Origin: Coenobita brevimanus
Lineage: Eukaryota; Arthropoda; Malacostraca; Decapoda; Coenobitidae
DNA length: 64,000 nt
Assembly (NCBI GenBank): GCA_032717465.1
Contig: CM064667.1
Location: 1,098,374 to 1,162,373 of the forward strand
Direction of reading: 5' to 3'
The position numbers were made by a program, and so were the translations under genes. Positions 47,760 through 58,841 of the stretch are shown piece after piece (within the stretch, counting starts at the first letter, position 1; the number at the start of each line of letters is the position of its first letter). The notes below the pieces were generated by a model. The model was not told where the DNA came from and ran no database searches. It saw nothing but the letters and a program-made list of their open reading frames with translations.

Positions 47760-48422
47760 AAGGGGACAGAAGAAAATGATGTCTTGTGCAGGAGTGTGTT
47801 GGCCATTTTCGTTCTCGCCCCCATCAGAGCAAGACTTCGCAGGCGCAGGTAGTTAATGCCCTTGCCTTGTTCTACTTATATTTCTTTTCCATGCAGTCCA
47901 TTCTGATACACCCTTTTTAGAATATAACGTACTTTTCAGGGAGAACAGTGAAGTGAACACTATTGTCTTCGAGCGAGGATAAACCTAAACCAAATACGCA
48001 GACTTTTAACGAATATTCACCTAAATCATTTACGGTTCTCAGTGTTTATCAGTCTCTAATATGTTAACTGCTAATCGTCGCATTGTAGATTTAATCCAGT
48101 ATGCTTTAAACTAGTATGCCTTCATATCACTACGTATTCCTGCTCTGTCCTTCCACCTCTTTCATGAATCTTCCATTCCTCATTCCCGAATCAGGAGTAC
48201 TAAAAGGTATGCTGTTGTTGCTGTCGTTGCTGTTATATATATGTTGTTAATGTTCTGTTGTTGCTGTTGGTCCAAGCTCTTTTGAAACGTAAGCTCGATA
48301 GGCTGCAGGCTTCAATTGTCCTTTCCTGCAATCCACCATCTCTCCTCCGAGGATAGGGTAGTAGCAGAGGTGAATAAACACTCTCAGAGGACATACCGAA
48401 TATGGAGAGGATATTTCGTGAG

Positions 48423-48424
<2 letters not shown>
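47760..48424. other. Unassigned sequence
   Basis: (TTGCTG)-like patch at 48209-48270. Confidence 0.6.

Positions 48425-48480
<56 letters not shown>
48425..48480. repeat. (TG)n microsatellite
   Basis: About 28 units, abutting the dispersed repeat below. Confidence 0.97.
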
Positions 48481-48481
<1 letters not shown>

Positions 48482-48504
48482 CCCGGGGAAAAGCTGGCCT
48501 TGTT

Positions 48505-48600
48505 ATTGCATTACAAACACAAATACTGTCGGTCTAAATAATGCTTATAAACTTTACCTTGCATGCCACGTAATGAATTATTTTTATGACACTTAGCGCC
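48505..48600 (+). repeat. Dispersed repeat, pair with 13375-13470
   Basis: Shares AAACACAAATACTG/AAGCACAAATACTG and the following block with 13375-13470; same position relative to a long (TG)n. Confidence 0.55.
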
Positions 48601-48705
48601 CAGCATGGTGTTAACTTAGCCCTGACAAATTAGGCTTGTCTGGCCTCTAATTAGGTTAACTGCAGTCAGCGCTAACGAATGCTAGGGATAGTGAGTAGAC
48701 TAATG

Positions 48706-48714
<9 letters not shown>

Positions 48715-48742
<28 letters not shown>
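48715..48742. repeat. (GA)n microsatellite
   Basis: About 14 units. Confidence 0.95.
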
Positions 48743-48744
<2 letters not shown>

Positions 48745-49017
48745 CAGAGTCAGTCGAGACAGACATAGTGGTAGCGGGCAAGTCGTTCTTTCAACTTTGG
48801 ATGTGCTTTTGGTTGGTCAGCAGGTAGGAGACCAACCCTGCGGGTCCAGTCTGGAACCCTGCTGTAGCCTATTTGCATGGGGGTTGGAGAGAAGGGAAGG
48901 AGAGAAAGAAATTTGAGGAGAGCTGGAAGTGGAGCTGGAACAGTTGAAGAACAGGATGATGGAATCCTAAGAAGCGTAGAATAACCCAAACACCAGAGGA
49001 AACTGCAGAAACTGATG

Positions 49018-49240
49018 CATATGGTGTTATAATTCGCTTTAACTTGGTTCAGAGTCTTGTCCTTTTGCAACTTATTTCGCGTAGCTCAGTGACATATAAT
49101 AACAGTACTGCGGCTCTACATCCTTTCCTTGAAAGTTTTCTTGGCTAACATGATATTTTAGTGTTTATATCTTGTTTCAACTCAGCGTTCAAGATGGAGA
49201 TGTGGCAATTTTCGACCAAGTTAGGATGAACAGAGTATAG
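49018..49240 (+). mobile_element. MITE-like element, copy D
   Basis: Left TTCGCTTTAACTTGG, right GACCAAGTTAGGATGAACAG; the interior TCCTTTTGCAACTTATTTCG and CGTAGCTCAGTGACA match copy C. About 220 bp. Confidence 0.65.
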
Positions 49241-49288
49241 TACGATTACGCTTTTTGTTTGTTATTCTAGCAACCCTCCGACAGCCTG

Positions 49289-49291
<3 letters not shown>

Positions 49292-49322
<31 letters not shown>
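49292..49322. repeat. Poly-A tract
   Basis: About 31 A. No retroposon body recognised upstream. Confidence 0.9.
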
Positions 49323-49324
<2 letters not shown>

Positions 49325-50200
49325 TCGTTTACCCTCACTGACTTGAAATTGTCTCCATTATCCATTTTAGTACAATGACTCATATATTTATTCTGTTCTC
49401 GACATACCTACGGAAATTTATTGAGGTTAGTCAATCGTCTCGTATATAAGGGGTTAGTATGCGTTGGAAAATAGTATTATAAAACAACGAAAGACGACGT
49501 GTGAAATTGGTGCCGTCTTGTCTCGTCATTGTATGCTGGTGTTTGTATAGTAGGGTATGGCATGGATGCCAGTGACAGAGTTTGCGGTGTGTCTTTATAA
49601 AATAAGTATGTGTTTATCGATAACAAGTATGTTTATCGAGATCGAAGGAGTCATTCTGTTGCGTTCCACGTCCATCGGACTCCACTGCAGCCTAATTATA
49701 CATGTCGTAGCGAGTGTATCTGTTTGCAAGGAGTTTACTGCTGATTGTGAGTTTGTTTGTGCAATGAGGCGAGGTGGGTGTTCTTACCTGCATTCATACT
49801 AGTTGCATCTCATTATATTGTATTAATAGGCCTTTTTTCGTTGGGTTATTATTTTTATATGGTTGGAAATGCATGAAGAAATTTGCAATTGTTTTAAATA
49901 ACAAAATGATTTCCACCATTACAGATATCACTAAAACATAAACCTCCGAGACAGTAGCAAGTTAGTGTTGTGTCAGGGACGGCACGAAAAGGCAATGAAA
50001 ACTGTTTACCTTTATGGTAGGCTGGTATCTCATTTGCAAATAAGGCAATGTTTAATTGTGTGTGGCCATGAGGGACTCCAGGCCTTGGTTGTTAAAGTTG
50101 TCCAGGCATTACAAGGTGGATGTTCAGGCACAGGTGTGGCTGAGTTTCCAGGGGACTGATAGTGGGGATGTGATAGTGCGAGGGGCAGTGGCTTTTCCCC
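49323..50200. other. Unassigned sequence
   Basis: Nothing recognised. Confidence 0.6.
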
Positions 50201-50316
50201 TTCCTCCTCCCCATTCATTTCCTATCCTGATCCCCCATTTCACCATTGTTTCCTACCTTCTCTCCCCATTCTGTCTCCACCCATCCACTTTCCTCTTTAG
50301 TGCTTAAATTCTTCTA

Positions 50317-50349
<33 letters not shown>

Positions 50350-50640
50350 ATCTCCAGGCATATGCTCTCCCTCTCCTCATTCCCACATTATCTGACCCTT
50401 CTTCACACAAACTTTTGTACCTCCATACATTCTCTTCCTCCTCTTCCTTCTCACACTCTCTCTCCTTCTTCCTTCCCACATTCTCTCCCCCACCTGCTCC
50501 TCACCTGCCCTGCGTGTTACCTGACGTTACCGCCACCTACCTACCCACCCACCTAGCCATTCCCTCCCACTCCATCCTTTTCACGTTCACCCATCCACCG
50601 ACACACCCATATTATGTCACCCATTAAAAAAAAAAAAATG
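50200..50640. other. Pyrimidine-rich tract ending in A-run
   Basis: C/T-biased on the plus strand (CTCCTCCTC runs near 50324-50350), then CCACC words and A12 at about 50626-50638. Confidence 0.7.
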
Positions 50641-51338
50641 AAACCACCCATAAAACACCAACAACCACTTTAAGTCACACAAATAGCCACTTACAAACCG
50701 TCCAGGACACTAAAGATCCAAAGATATTTTCCTGTATTCAGCAGCATCTTGCAACCATAATGAAAACAACCACACCTTCCATCAATTCACAGCCGCCAGC
50801 CCACACCCACAACCTAACGAAACACCCACACCCACCCACACTCACCCATAGCAACTAAGCTCCATGTTACTGGGTGGGGTGAGGTACGGGCAAGGGATGG
50901 TGTGGCCGCCAGTGAGCTAAGACTGGGGAAGTGTACGTACCGGTAATACCATATGGGATTCGCCGGCATTTGTCCGTACATGGCCACCGCTAGACTCTGG
51001 CCTCGGGCTGGACGGGTCCGTGGGGGTGGAGGGAGGGTTACAAGGGCAAGAGAGAGAGGAGGCAGAGACAGGTGGGGAGAGGATGGATGGTGCTATGGAG
51101 GAGACGAAGATGGGTGCCTGGAGAGACTAGTACTTGGGAGATAGAACGGAGATACTGGAGAGGGAGGACGGGAAAGAGGTAGGAAAGGGGTGAGAAATAG
51201 GCAGGAGGAGGAGAGATGAAGGAAAATTGGTAGATGGGGATAAAGGAGGGTTGGAGGAAGAAAGGTGTGTGATAACTGGCAAGGTAGGAGTGAAGGGTGT
51301 TGGTGTGGTGGGAAATTGAGATTTTTTTTTTTAAGGCT

Positions 51339-51384
<46 letters not shown>

Positions 51385-51507
51385 CTCACATGTCAGATAA
51401 ATATTATACTCTTAAACCCACCTTGCATTTTGTATGGCTTTTTATGACTATATCTGGATATGCAGTGAAAAATAAGTATTTATATACTGTAAAATAGATA
51501 TGAAGTT

Positions 51508-51538
<31 letters not shown>

Positions 51539-51762
51539 GAAGTTGGGAGAGGGGACACTTTTTTTTTTTTTTTTCTGAATACGGCCATACGATTTGTTGT
51601 GGGTGAAGAGGACACGCAGTCTCAAATATTACCGCCACTGAAACTTCGAAATTGGATGTGTGGTTTGCATTTCTTGTGATTGAAAGTAATATTGGTCTCA
51701 CCTGGGTGTGTTTAACTGTCGTGTTTGCTGAATGGATATTTGCTTGTTTCCCTATCTATTAT

Positions 51763-51770
<8 letters not shown>
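50641..51770. other. Unassigned sequence with purine tract and microsatellites
   Basis: Purine-rich 51030-51300, (GA)n at about 51342-51382, (CA)n at about 51509-51535, T18 near 51559-51576. No gene. Confidence 0.65.

Positions 51771-51812
<42 letters not shown>
51771..51812. repeat. (AT)n flanking the LTR element, left
   Basis: About 21 AT units end exactly where the left LTR begins; the tract resumes directly after the right LTR at 57247. Confidence 0.95.
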
Positions 51813-51816
<4 letters not shown>

Positions 51817-52594
51817 ACATAGCTTATGATTTCATCATCCTTTGTGTAATTTTAACGCACAGTATGCTGCATGTTTGATCACGAGCGTGTTCTGCCTCAG
51901 TCCCCCCCTTCTACCGTTATAGTAGAGTAAGTCGTTCTCTCTGTTGTCCAGAGCGGGATTGTGAACTCTATGTCCCCATGGCTTTCATTTGCGCGTCCTC
52001 TTACAAGTTGTATCAGGCTCTGCCGGCCCCTATATAATGAGCTCAGTCTCTGCATCATTGCCACTTAGATCTGCTCCTCATTTTGTTCACATCTCTGTCC
52101 TCCCCTGTACAGATATTATTATTGTGAGTGCTCAAGAAGTCTCCAACCATCTAGCAGCTGTGTGTAATTTGAGTATAACTGTTGTTTTTTCTTGTACTGT
52201 ATAGCATAAGTTTAATTTGTAGGCCTAGTGAAGTTTGTAATTTATGTAGGGTTCTTTGTCAGTCATTTTTGATAATAGTTTGTATCTGTAATTATTTATC
52301 TGGCATTCACTGAGTATTATCTGGTATCTCATTTTATCAGGGCTGACTTAGATAAATTTACTCTTGCTAATTTCGTGTTAATAGAGGCTATTGCAGTTAA
52401 CCATATATTTAACCTGTTTATTTGCCATTACATTATCCTTATGAGTTCTGAATGTTTTGTTGTTAGTTTGTGCATTAAACTTTAACTTGTAATTTTACCT
52501 AACTCTTTTGTTTTGAACCTGGAACTTTACGGGACAGTAGTGACTCTTCGTATTCTCACTTAAAGTGTACGTTATCTTTCTCTGTTCCGTAACA
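51813..52594 (+). repeat. Left LTR (782 bp)
   Basis: Begins TGTTACATAG and ends CGTAACA, giving a 6-bp inverted terminal TGTTAC/GTAACA. It contains a TATA-box-like TATATAATGA at 52031-52040 followed by TCAGTCT, and an ATTAAA polyadenylation-type signal at 52474-52479. It differs from the right LTR at about three places (AGCT/AGCC near the start, AACGC/AATGC, and one T fewer in a T-run near 52187). Confidence 0.95.
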
Positions 52595-52625
52595 TAAATT
52601 TGGCGACCTCGCCAGGATATTCAGG
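52595..52625 (+). promoter_or_regulatory. Putative tRNA primer-binding site
   Basis: Directly after the left LTR, TTTGGCGACCTCGCCAGG begins within six bases. TGGCGACC is a common start of the primer-binding site in Ty3/gypsy elements, probably a tRNA-Arg type. The exact tRNA is not certain. Confidence 0.5.
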
Positions 52626-52673
52626 ATATTATCATAAGGATATTGTTTGATATTTTGTGACTGTGATATATTC

Positions 52674-53408
52674 ATGATGGCTACTATTTCTACACTTGAT
52701 GAAGCCAGGGATTTTTTGTCAAATGTGCAAACAGTGTGTGATATAGAAAACAGAACAAAGAATGAACTTAAGCTTGTTGCTCAACAATTGGGAATTGCAG
52801 TTCACTCTCATCATTCTAAAGATCAAATTGTTGGCATGATTAATAAAAGCTTGTTTAATGTAACTCCTCCAAATGAGCAAACGCAGATTGAATTAGCTAA
52901 GTTACAGCTAGCCCTGCAGGAGGCTCGTGTGAAGGAAGCTGAATTTCAAGCACGTGCTAAGGAGGCTGATGTTAAGGAGGCAAATGCTCGTATTCAAGAG
53001 GCAGAGGTACGGGCTCAGGCACAAATTGAACTTGCCAGGATTCAGGCAGACCATGAGTATCGCATGAAACAAGGTGGAACTGGATCATCTAGCTCTGATG
53101 ATTTTGATGTGGCTAAAAATGTTAAACTTGTCCCTCCTTTTAATGAATCTGATTTAACAAAGTATTTTCAGTTGTTTGAGAGGGTAGCTACAGGTTTTAA
53201 TTGGCCTAAGGAGTATTGGCCAGTACTCCTTCAAACTGTTCTCACCGGTAAAGCTCAAGTAACTTATGCATCTTTGCCTCAGAATCAGTCTGATAATTAT
53301 GATGTAGTTAAGAGCTTGATTCTTAAGGCCTATGAGCTTGTTCCTGAAGCTTATAGAGTAAAATTTAGGACAACTTACAAGCAAGATAAGCAATCCCATG
53401 TTGAGTAA
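52674..53408 (+). pseudogene. Gag, N-terminal part, ending at an in-frame TAA
   Basis: Starts with the ATG pair MMATIS at 52674. It contains a SAP-like ELKLVAQQLGI...IVGMI segment, a long charged coiled coil (about 65 residues, rich in A/E/Q/R repeats such as AKEADVKEANARIQEAEV), and then a retroelement capsid-like region (KYFQLFERVATGFNWPKEYW). TAA at 53406-53408 interrupts it in the same frame as the following open frame. One point mutation would explain this, since the sequence continues as capsid on both sides. Gag assembles the virus-like particle that carries the RNA. Confidence 0.85.
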
Positions 53409-55175
53409 GCAAAAATCAAAGAAGATTTGTTAGAGCAGTGGTTAAATTCTAAGAATGTGGATTCTGATTTTGACAAATTTAAGCAGATGATTTTGCTGGA
53501 GGACTTCAAAAGGTGTATTTATAAAGATGTAAGCCTATATCTTGATGAGAAAAGAATAGATAATTTGTCTGATGCTGCAGTTTTAGCTGATGAGTATGTT
53601 CTCACTCACAAGAGATATTCTAGAGAAAAAGGGAAAGCTGAGAGTAAGTACGTTGCCTCTACTCAGAGTACAGGTAACAGGAAAGAGAATAAGGATGATG
53701 TTTCTCAGGAAGTAAATACCAGCTTCACCTCTAGATTTCAGAAAAGTAAATGTACTTATTGTAGTAAGCTTGGTCATACTATGGAGAGATGTTTCAGGAG
53801 ACAGCGTGATGTGAACAAAAAGGAGTCTTTAAATATTCAGTCAATTGGTCTAGTGTCCACTCTTGAGAGTTCCCAGAATTCTTTAACTGAGTTAACTGAA
53901 CCTGCTTTGAGGGGTAACTTAAATTCTCATGATGGAGCTCCTCTTTTGAGCAGTAACGTGGGTGACACTCTCAAGAGTTCATGTGCTAATTTCCTGTCTG
54001 ATGGTTTTGTCAGTCCTCTGGACAGTAATGACAGGAAATCAGTTAAAATATATCGTGATACAGGTGCTTGCCAATCCCTTATGCTGACCAGTGTTCTAGG
54101 CTCTAATTTTAATTCCTCTGATGAAACTGTAATCTTACAAGGTGTAGGGAATAATTACTTCTCTATCCCTCTGTGCAGAGTGAATTTAGAGTCTGGTTTT
54201 GTTAATGGTTCCGTTATGGTTGGGTTGGTTGAGACACTCCCAATGTCAGGTGTAACTTTCTTACTTGGAAATGATATTGGTGGAAGTCAAGTGTGTCCAG
54301 CTCCTCAGTTGTCTAGTGAGCCAGTGGCTGCGTCCCAGGATTGTGATGTCCCTGATGTGTTCCCTGCATGTGCTGTCACTAGGGCTAAGTCTAAAGTTAC
54401 TGGTGATTTAGAGGATAATGATGATGATGATGTTATCCTAGCTGACACTTTTCTTGCTAATTTGGACCACTCACCAGATGAGGCAGTACCCCGTAGTGTT
54501 GATAATTTGTCTCGTCAAGAGTTGGTTGAGTTGCAGGTTGCTGACCCTGAGTTGAAAGGTCTAGCTAACTCTGCTTGCAGTGAAGAAGAGTCAGCCGGTG
54601 CTTCTACTTGTTATTATGTAAAGTCAGGAGTACTTATGAGGAAGTGGAGACCCCCAACAGCATCAGCCGACTGTGAATGGGAGGTTGTACATCAAGTTGT
54701 CATCCCTCGTGTTTGTAGGCAGGATATCATTAGAGTGGCTCATGATTCCAGTTTGGCAGGACACCTTGGAGTGAGGAAGACTGTGGCACGCATTTTGAAA
54801 CACTTCTACTGGCCAGGTATCTTCAGGGATGTTTCCTGGTATTGTAAGTCTTGTCACACCTGTCAAGTTGTGGGGAAGTGTAATCAGACCGAAAAAGTTG
54901 CACCTCTAGTTCCCATTCCTCCTTTTGAGGCGCCTTTCACCCGTGTGTTGGTGGATATTGTGGGCCCTCTTCCTAAGACTTCTTCAGGATTTTCTTATGT
55001 GTTGACCATGATTGATATGGCTACTCGTTATCCTGAAGCCATTCCACTTAGAAATATCTCAGCAAAGAACGTGGTTAAGGAAATGCTAGGGTTCTTCACA
55101 AAGTTTGGTCTGCCCAAGGAGGTACAGTCAGACCGGGAAGTAATTTCATGTCAAACGTTTTCAAGCAGTCTCTGA
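53409..55175 (+). pseudogene. Gag C-terminus, protease and integrase N-terminal part
   Basis: Same frame as the upstream Gag. The capsid tail continues, followed by a CX2CX4HX4C knuckle (CTYCSKLGHTMERC, about 53751-53792). The aspartic protease has DTGA at about 54057-54068 and LLGND further on. After an acidic linker comes the integrase: zinc-binding H-X6-H...CKSC (about 54741-54854) and the first two catalytic acids, in VDIVGPLP (about 54954) and QSDR (about 55131), 58 residues apart. A one-base loss in the GGG at 55135-55137 then throws the frame, which stops at 55173-55175. No reverse transcriptase lies between protease and integrase. Confidence 0.9.
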
Positions 55176-56473
55176 AAGAGTTGGGCATCACCCAGATCAC
55201 GTCTTCAGCTTACCATCCCCAGACCCAAGGAGCGTTGGAGAGATATCATCAAACACTCAAATCGATGCTCAAGAAATACTGTTTGGAACATCAGAAAGAC
55301 TGGGATAAAGGTCTTCCATTCGTTGTGTTTGCCGCAAGAGAATCTCCAAATGAATCACTGGGCTTCTCACCCTTTGAACTACTGTTTGGCCATGAAGTAA
55401 GAGGACCCCTTAAGCTACTCAAGGAATGCTGGCTGTCGGAGGAAGATGACGTCAACCTGCTGGAGTATGTGATGAAGTTCAAAGAACGGCTGTCCACTGC
55501 TTTACAGCTGGCGAGAGAGAATTTAGGAGCTGCTCAGGAGAAGATGAAGACTTGGTATGATAAGAAGTCCAGGTTACGCCACTTTCAGCCAGGAGATCAG
55601 GTTTTGATTCTGCTACCAGTTCATGGGCAACCTCTTCAAGCCAAGTTTAGTGGCTCTTATTTCGTGGAGAAGAAACTCAGTGATGTCAGCTATGTCATCG
55701 CCACACCAGATCGTAGAAAGAGCAAGCAACTATGTCACATCAACATGCTAAAGTTATATCACAGGCGGGACGAAAATAATCCAGTCTGCACTGTAGCTGT
55801 TCCACCCGAGTCTGCAAGTGAAGCTCTCCCATGCAGTATGAGCCTGAGTGATAGTTTGGGGAAGAATCCTGATATCATGAATGATCTCCAGACTAAGCTT
55901 TCTCATCTACCACCCAAGGAAAGGCAGGAGTTTTCGGCATTACTGCAGGAGTACCCGCAAGTGTTCCGTGCCACTCCAGGAAGAACCACTGTGTTGATGC
56001 ATGATGTCGATGTTGGAGACGCAAAGCCAATTAAATTGCCTCCTTACCGTGTGAACCCAGTGAAAGTTCCTCTCATCCAGAAGGAGCTTGGCTACCTGTT
56101 GGACCACAAGATGATTGAGCCCTGTCAGAGCGAGTGGAGTTCTCCTGTCACTCTAGTCCCTAAGCCAGGTGGGTCACAGAGGCTTTGCATCGACTACAGA
56201 CGTGTTAATCAGATAACCAAAACAGACACTTACCCTCTCCCTCGTGTGGAAGATTGCATAGACAAGATCGGAAAGGCTAGGTACATAAGTAAGTTTGATT
56301 TGTTAAAGGGATACTGGCAAGTACCTATGACTGAACGTGCTAGGGAGATCTCATGTTTTGTAACATTAGGAAAGACCTTTGCATGGTCTGTAATGCCTTA
56401 TACAGATTGTTTTAGAGTAATAAGAAATTTCCTTTGTAAATTTCTTTTTTCTTTGTGGGGAGGTGTTACATAG
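55148..56473 (+). pseudogene. Integrase C-terminal part fused to truncated reverse transcriptase
   Basis: Continues the integrase in the shifted frame: HPQTQGALERYH carries the third catalytic acid at D-35-E spacing from the QSDR aspartate. A GPY/F-type module follows (FQPGDQVLILLP and AKFSGSYFVEKKL). Without a break the frame goes on through a linker into reverse transcriptase: IEPCQSEWSSPVTLVPKPGG, RLCIDYRRVN and ISKFDLLKGYWQVPM (catalytic Asp at residue 384 of this frame). At VMPY (about residue 418) the homology stops and 23 unrelated residues lead into the right LTR. The active-site DD motif and RNase H are therefore gone. The first Met is not a natural start. Confidence 0.9.
56443..56463 (+). 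promoter_or_regulatory. Polypurine-tract region before the right LTR
   Basis: GTGGGGAGG ends exactly at the right LTR TG, after a T-rich run. It is the expected place and composition for the plus-strand primer. It shows that the internal deletion kept the 3' priming site. Confidence 0.6.
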
Positions 56474-57242
56474 CCTATGATTTCATCATCCTTTGTGTAA
56501 TTTTAATGCACAGTATGCTGCATGTTTGATCACGAGCGTGTTCTGCCTCAGTCCCCCCCTTCTACCGTTATAGTAGAGTAAGTCGTTCTCTCTGTTGTCC
56601 AGAGCGGGATTGTGAACTCTATGTCCCCATGGCTTTCATTTGCGCGTCCTCTTACAAGTTGTATCAGGCTCTGCCGGCCCCTATATAATGAGCTCAGTCT
56701 CTGCATCATTGCCACTTAGATCTGCTCCTCATTTTGTTCACATCTCTGTCCTCCCCTGTACAGATATTATTATTGTGAGTGCTCAAGAAGTCTCCAACCA
56801 TCTAGCAGCTGTGTGTAATTTGAGTATAACTGTTGTTTTTTTCTTGTACTGTATAGCATAAGTTTAATTTGTAGGCCTAGTGAAGTTTGTAATTTATGTA
56901 GGGTTCTTTGTCAGTCATTTTTGATAATAGTTTGTATCTGTAATTATTTATCTGGCATTCACTGAGTATTATCTGGTATCTCATTTTATCAGGGCTGACT
57001 TAGATAAATTTACTCTTGCTAATTTCGTGTTAATAGAGGCTATTGCAGTTAACCATATATTTAACCTGTTTATTTGCCATTACATTATCCTTATGAGTTC
57101 TGAATGTTTTGTTGTTAGTTTGTGCATTAAACTTTAACTTGTAATTTTACCTAACTCTTTTGTTTTGAACCTGGAACTTTACGGGACAGTAGTGACTCTT
57201 CGTATTCTCACTTAAAGTGTACGTTATCTTTCTCTGTTCCGT

Positions 57243-57246
<4 letters not shown>
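56464..57246 (+). repeat. Right LTR (783 bp)
   Basis: Same ends, TATA-like TATATAATGA (56682-56691) and ATTAAA signal as the left LTR. About 99.6% identical to it. Confidence 0.95.

Positions 57247-57292
<46 letters not shown>
57247..57292. repeat. (AT)n flanking the LTR element, right
   Basis: About 23 AT units, the continuation of the target tract. Confidence 0.95.
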
Positions 57293-57295
<3 letters not shown>

Positions 57296-58142
57296 TGCTG
57301 CATATCATTCTGCTCAAATTTCCTCTCCACCCAACCAGCCCTGAGTGTCGGGGGTATAATTGTGCTGATTGTATGGCGGTACCCAAGCGACAGTCAATCT
57401 TGTGTGAGAGGTTTATTGATTATTTTATTGGCTGTGGGTATTGTGGTGTGAGTAAGACATGGAGGAGGGAGGGGACAGTGGAGGTGGCGGGACTAGAGGA
57501 TGGATGAAGGAAAGGGGGAGAGGAGGAAATTGAAGTCCTCCTGTCCCCGCCCCGACCACAATGGGCACACTAACGAACATAACAATACTATGCACCGTAA
57601 AACTCCCACGTAACTCACCTGTAAATTTGGGAGAGTTTCTTTGATAGATACAAGTGTCAGTCTGGAATCTAGTCTCTTGTTTTCATTTTACCATTTCCCG
57701 TCGTTTAAGCTGATCCGTTGTCAATATTCATCATTTGGCCAAAACGTCTCCAGCAATTTTACTCCAAATTTCTCTATCACTCAGTCCCATACGAAAATGT
57801 AGAATGACAACAAATCACGTAAAGATAGAGAGGAATAATGATGCAGAACACTGACATAGCCAAGGTATTATGAAACTGGCGAACAGCATCACGTGAAGAA
57901 TAATAATGAAGGTTTTTACCACTGAAGGCATTATTAATATCAAGAACAACGATCCCATAAGTGCATACATAAACAGCAGCAACATAATTAGTGTATCGCT
58001 CTTGCCATTCGTATCACCACAAGTTACACGGATTTTTTTTCCTTAATTCTGTATACGGAAGCAACGAGTTACCCCTAAATAATGCCAATATACCCGTTAT
58101 TAATGAAAAGGTTTAGTAGATTTCTTTATATCTACACGACTC
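57293..58142. other. Unassigned sequence
   Basis: Nothing recognised. Confidence 0.6.
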
Positions 58143-58218
58143 AGGGCATAGACATAACATCCCGTTCCCTTAGGCCCAGCAGTCCCCCTACGTACCATAC
58201 ACCTCCACATATCCTTCT
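58143..58218 (-). mobile_element. SINE family A fragment (3' part)
   Basis: Short match to 14486-14560: AGGGCATAGAC, AGGCCCAG(C/T)AGTCC, CTACGTACCATACACCTCC and ACAT. Confidence 0.55.
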
Positions 58219-58785
58219 TAAAAGCGTCAGTGTATGTCATTTATTGCATTTAAGAAACTCCCTGACATTTGAAGATAAGAAGACAGCTGTTGGAAATGAA
58301 GTGTTGGTCATTTCCCTGCATGGCGCTGTGTGGGTATCAGTGAGTCCACTGCACTGACCCAGTGATTATGTCGTACTCTGTATATTACCGAGTATTTTTA
58401 ACTCTTCTGATATTCCTCACGATTGCCTGTTTATTTATTCGTTTATTTATGAAAAAATATTTAAAAACTGTACTCGTATGCTTCATTAGCTAAAAGAAAA
58501 CATTATTAGGAAGAATGTAACCATACCAGTAGATAAGTCGCACCGAAAAACAGTAGGTTCGGAACACCGGGGCTCAGTTATGCTTAAATGGCGAAGGAGA
58601 CTGCTTTCAAAACTTGATGCTATTGTGAATAAAATTGTAATGAAGACTATCAGTTCAAAGTTGTACTTCCAGTGCATTATTGACAGCGCAAATATGAAGA
58701 CTGTAAGTTCAAAGTTTTACTTCCATTAGTTCATTTGATAGCACAAATATTGACATTATTTCAGGGGCACAGAGTATTGATCCAC

Positions 58786-58787
<2 letters not shown>
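58219..58787. other. Unassigned sequence
   Basis: A local direct repeat lies near 58640-58730: AAGACT(A/G)T(C/A)AGTTCAAAGTT...ACTTCCA occurs twice. Confidence 0.5.

Positions 58788-58839
<52 letters not shown>
58788..58839. repeat. (TG)n microsatellite
   Basis: About 26 units. Confidence 0.97.

Positions 58840-58841
<2 letters not shown>

Larger units (their letters stand above)
51813..57246 (+). mobile_element. Ty3/gypsy-group LTR retrotransposon with integrase before reverse transcriptase (Gmr1-like order), internally deleted
   Basis: Two LTRs of 782 and 783 bp bound a 3.87-kb interior. The reading order is Gag, CCHC knuckle, DTG protease, HHCC/DDE integrase, then an N-terminal reverse transcriptase piece, then the right LTR. 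RNase H and the catalytic half of the reverse transcriptase are missing; no envelope gene is present. The proteins resemble Ty3/gypsy but the order is copia-like, as described for the Gmr1 lineage. LTR termini are TGTTAC...GTAACA. It is inserted in an (AT)n tract, so the target duplication cannot be delimited. Confidence 0.85.

Noticed and set aside
51989..52204. 71-codon frame present in both LTRs
   Set aside because: No domain, no suitable start context, and identical only because the LTRs are identical.
56400..56470. Possible envelope gene after reverse transcriptase
   Set aside because: Only about 55 bp separate the truncated reverse transcriptase from the right LTR; there is no room for one.
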